Of a stretch of 64,000 nt of DNA, positions 62,709 to 64,000 are shown piece by piece; the stretch's first letter is position 1, and every line of letters starts with the position of its first letter. The notes beneath the pieces were generated by a model. The model had not been told where the DNA came from and ran no database searches. It saw only the letters and a list, made by a program, of their open reading frames with translations. This DNA is from UBA1479 sp002706405. GTDB lineage: Bacteria > Pseudomonadota > Alphaproteobacteria > Rhodospirillales > Casp-alpha2. Both the position numbers and the translations under genes were made by a program. The stretch lies in the NCBI GenBank assembly GCA_963972255.1, contig CAXATO010000011.1, positions 62,001 through 126,000 of the forward strand. Reading direction: 5' to 3'.

Positions 62709-64000
62709 TCCGCAAAGGGTTTTTTTTGGGGGGCATTGCGGCGTTGGTGATCTGCGGAGCGGTGGGGGCTGGTTCGTCCGCGCGGGCAGGTTCCGACAAC
62801 GGCGACATCTACCGGGCCATGGCGGTGGAACTGATCGCCGGCATCAAACAGATGGAGCAGCCTGCGACCGGGTCCGACAAAATTGATCAGGCGTTGCTTT
62901 ATCTTCAAAAGGCATACGACTACGTCCGCAATAAGCGTGTCCGGGTGGCGGTCTGGCCGTTCAACGGCGCCGACGTGCCCATGTCGTCCGAAGCCGCCGA
63001 GGATTTTAACGAAGGTCTGTACGCGGCGTTGCTGACAGAAAACGCCGGGCGTTTTGATTTTGTCGTGCGCAGCGAATTGACAGCTCTGATCGATGACATG
63101 GAACAGACCGGGGCGTTGGACGAGGCTGCTGAAAACCCCCTGGCTGCTTTGATGGAAAACGCGCGGAAGATCGATGTCCTGATCCGTGGCCGACTGCGGC
63201 TCAAGGATGGCAAGGTCAGCCTGACCTATAAGGCGGTCAACGTGGATGGTCGCGTCATTGCGGCAACTTCGCCTCGGATCGTTCAAACGGGCGCCATCGA
63301 AAGAAAAAGCGTCACCCTGGTGCGTGCGGTCAAGGAGGCCGCCCGCGCATTGGCGGATGGTGCGCCGGATCTCAACGAATTGCGGCTTGGCGGTATCCGT
63401 TTTCAGGACAGCGGTGCGCAGCCGGCCTTCGGGCGGCGGTTCCTGGAACTTCTAGCGTCGGAGATCGCGGGGTTGTCCAATGACGTCGTGACTGGTCAAA
63501 CTTTGAAGGTCACCAACCTGCGGGCGCCGATTGCACGTGGTGTCAGCGTAACAGGGAAGGAGTTGGCCGATCACAAGTTGGGCGGCAAGCCGGGGTCGTA
63601 CCTGTTGAGCGGCACCTATTGGGATATCGGCGACGAAATCGAAATCCGGGTCGCCCTGCGCGATGTTTCCGGCAGGACGATACCCTGGGTCGGGCGGATC
63701 GACCGGCGAGACGCAGGGACGACCCCCATTCGGCCCGCATCCAACCTGGCTCCCTTGCGGGACGAAGACGGCGGACCGCTGGCGTTTCACCTGCTCAGCG
63801 ACCGGGGCCGTGATCCGGCCTATCGGCTGGGCGAGAAAATGAACCTTCTGATTCGGGTCGGCCGACCGGCTTGGGTTTATTGCTTTTATCTGCAGGCTGA
63901 CGGCACCGCGATCCAGCTGTTGCCCAATCCGCATTTCTGGAAGAATTTGACAGAACCGCTGCTTGCCGCCGGTGTCCTTCACAGGGTGCCTGGCGAGGCG
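62705..64000 (+). CDS. Exported DUF4384-type protein, 3' end outside window
   Basis: A signal peptide (FFLGGIAALVICGAVGAGSS to SSARAG) is followed by a FlgO/TolB-N-like domain (about 55-220, VRVAVWPFNGADVPMSS, IDVLIRGRLRLKDGKVSLTY), a second similar unit, and a C-terminal DUF4384-like module (YRLGEKMNLLIRVGRPAWVY then FYLQADGTAIQLLPNPHF). At least 432 residues are visible; the stop lies beyond the right edge. DUF4384 occurs beside caspase-like and stress-system proteins in many genomes (family knowledge). A T8-G6 tract at 62720 lies in the signal peptide, but the frame is intact. Confidence 0.75.
   Translation, partial: MIRKGFFLGGIAALVICGAVGAGSSARAGSDNGDIYRAMAVELIAGIKQMEQPATGSDKIDQALLYLQKAYDYVRNKRVRVAVWPFNGADVPMSSEAAEDFNEGLYAALLTENAGRFDFVVRSELTALIDDMEQTGALDEAAENPLAALMENARKIDVLIRGRLRLKDGKVSLTYKAVNVDGRVIAATSPRIVQTGAIERKSVTLVRAVKEAARALADGAPDLNELRLGGIRFQDSGAQPAFGRRFLELLASEIAGLSNDVVTGQTLKVTNLRAPIARGVSVTGKELADHKLGGKPGSYLLSGTYWDIGDEIEIRVALRDVSGRTIPWVGRIDRRDAGTTPIRPASNLAPLRDEDGGPLAFHLLSDRGRDPAYRLGEKMNLLIRVGRPAWVYCFYLQADGTAIQLLPNPHFWKNLTEPLLAAGVLHRVPGEA

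Noticed and set aside
62716..62730. T8-G6 homopolymer tract in the signal peptide as a phase-variation switch
   Set aside because: The tract is short, the frame is intact and signal peptides tolerate Phe-Leu-Gly runs; there is nothing else to support switching.

Overview
The window reads as a piece of a GC-rich alphaproteobacterial chromosome, most likely from a free-living Rhodospirillales-type bacterium. This is inferred from gene content and codon use, not from a phylogenetic marker: tripartite tricarboxylate (TctABC) uptake, CaiB-type CoA-transferase metabolism, many PAS/chemotaxis sensors and E. coli-type SerA. I found no rRNA, tRNA or CRISPR array. The first gene (left edge) and the last gene (right edge) are cut by the window.

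Layout. 0-5 kb: class III alcohol dehydrogenase (partial, minus), a 35-residue membrane peptide, and a 1125-residue RTX/cadherin-like secreted protein. 5-9 kb: PhyH-type dioxygenase, CoA-transferase, acyl-CoA dehydrogenase and MsrB. 9-12 kb: a GNAT-C39 fusion overlapping a RimK-like ATP-grasp ligase. 12-22 kb: ordinary metabolic and stress genes (two GST-like proteins, CBS protein, ankyrin protein, TauD-type dioxygenase, PAS_5 protein, ArsR regulator plus ArsP-type permease, cupin, two SDRs, SerA, a redoxin). 22-36.5 kb: a signalling block with a single-domain response regulator, a 2340-residue soluble hybrid kinase (about 12 PAS and 2 GAF domains), two chemoreceptors whose signalling halves are nearly identical in DNA, a stand-alone periplasmic PDC/Cache-like sensor protein between them, and a LuxR/NarL-type response regulator. 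Several intergenic gaps here carry a shared palindromic CATACTT/AAGTATG element. 36.6-41.1 kb: tctA divergent from tctC-tctB, then a GntR-type regulator.

The most interesting region is 41.6-55.4 kb. Two Nif11-type leader peptides (106 and 99 residues) have nearly identical leaders and 5' regions but different C-terminal cores, and each has its own terminator. An AraC-type regulator lies next to them. It is divergent from a tight operon: NHLM-type HlyD adaptor, C39-peptidase ABC exporter, second NHLM ABC protein, a cyclic-nucleotide-binding-domain protein, and a 1147-residue FAAL-carrier-condensation/epimerization-like protein. No standard RiPP maturase is present, so a lipid-activating NRPS-like enzyme is the only candidate modifying enzyme beside the precursors. 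The block is bracketed by two decayed TniQ-like fragments in the same orientation, and the right side carries a perfect inverted repeat and GTCCAAA repeats, as expected of a transposition-derived island.

From 55.6 kb there is a second RTX protein with the same C-terminal secretion-type region as the first. It is followed by a small membrane protein, a lytic transglycosylase, and a tightly overlapping four-gene operon of largely unrecognised proteins (514 aa, 182 aa, a membrane protein with a Lon/S16-like domain, and a DUF4384-type secreted protein) that runs off the right edge.
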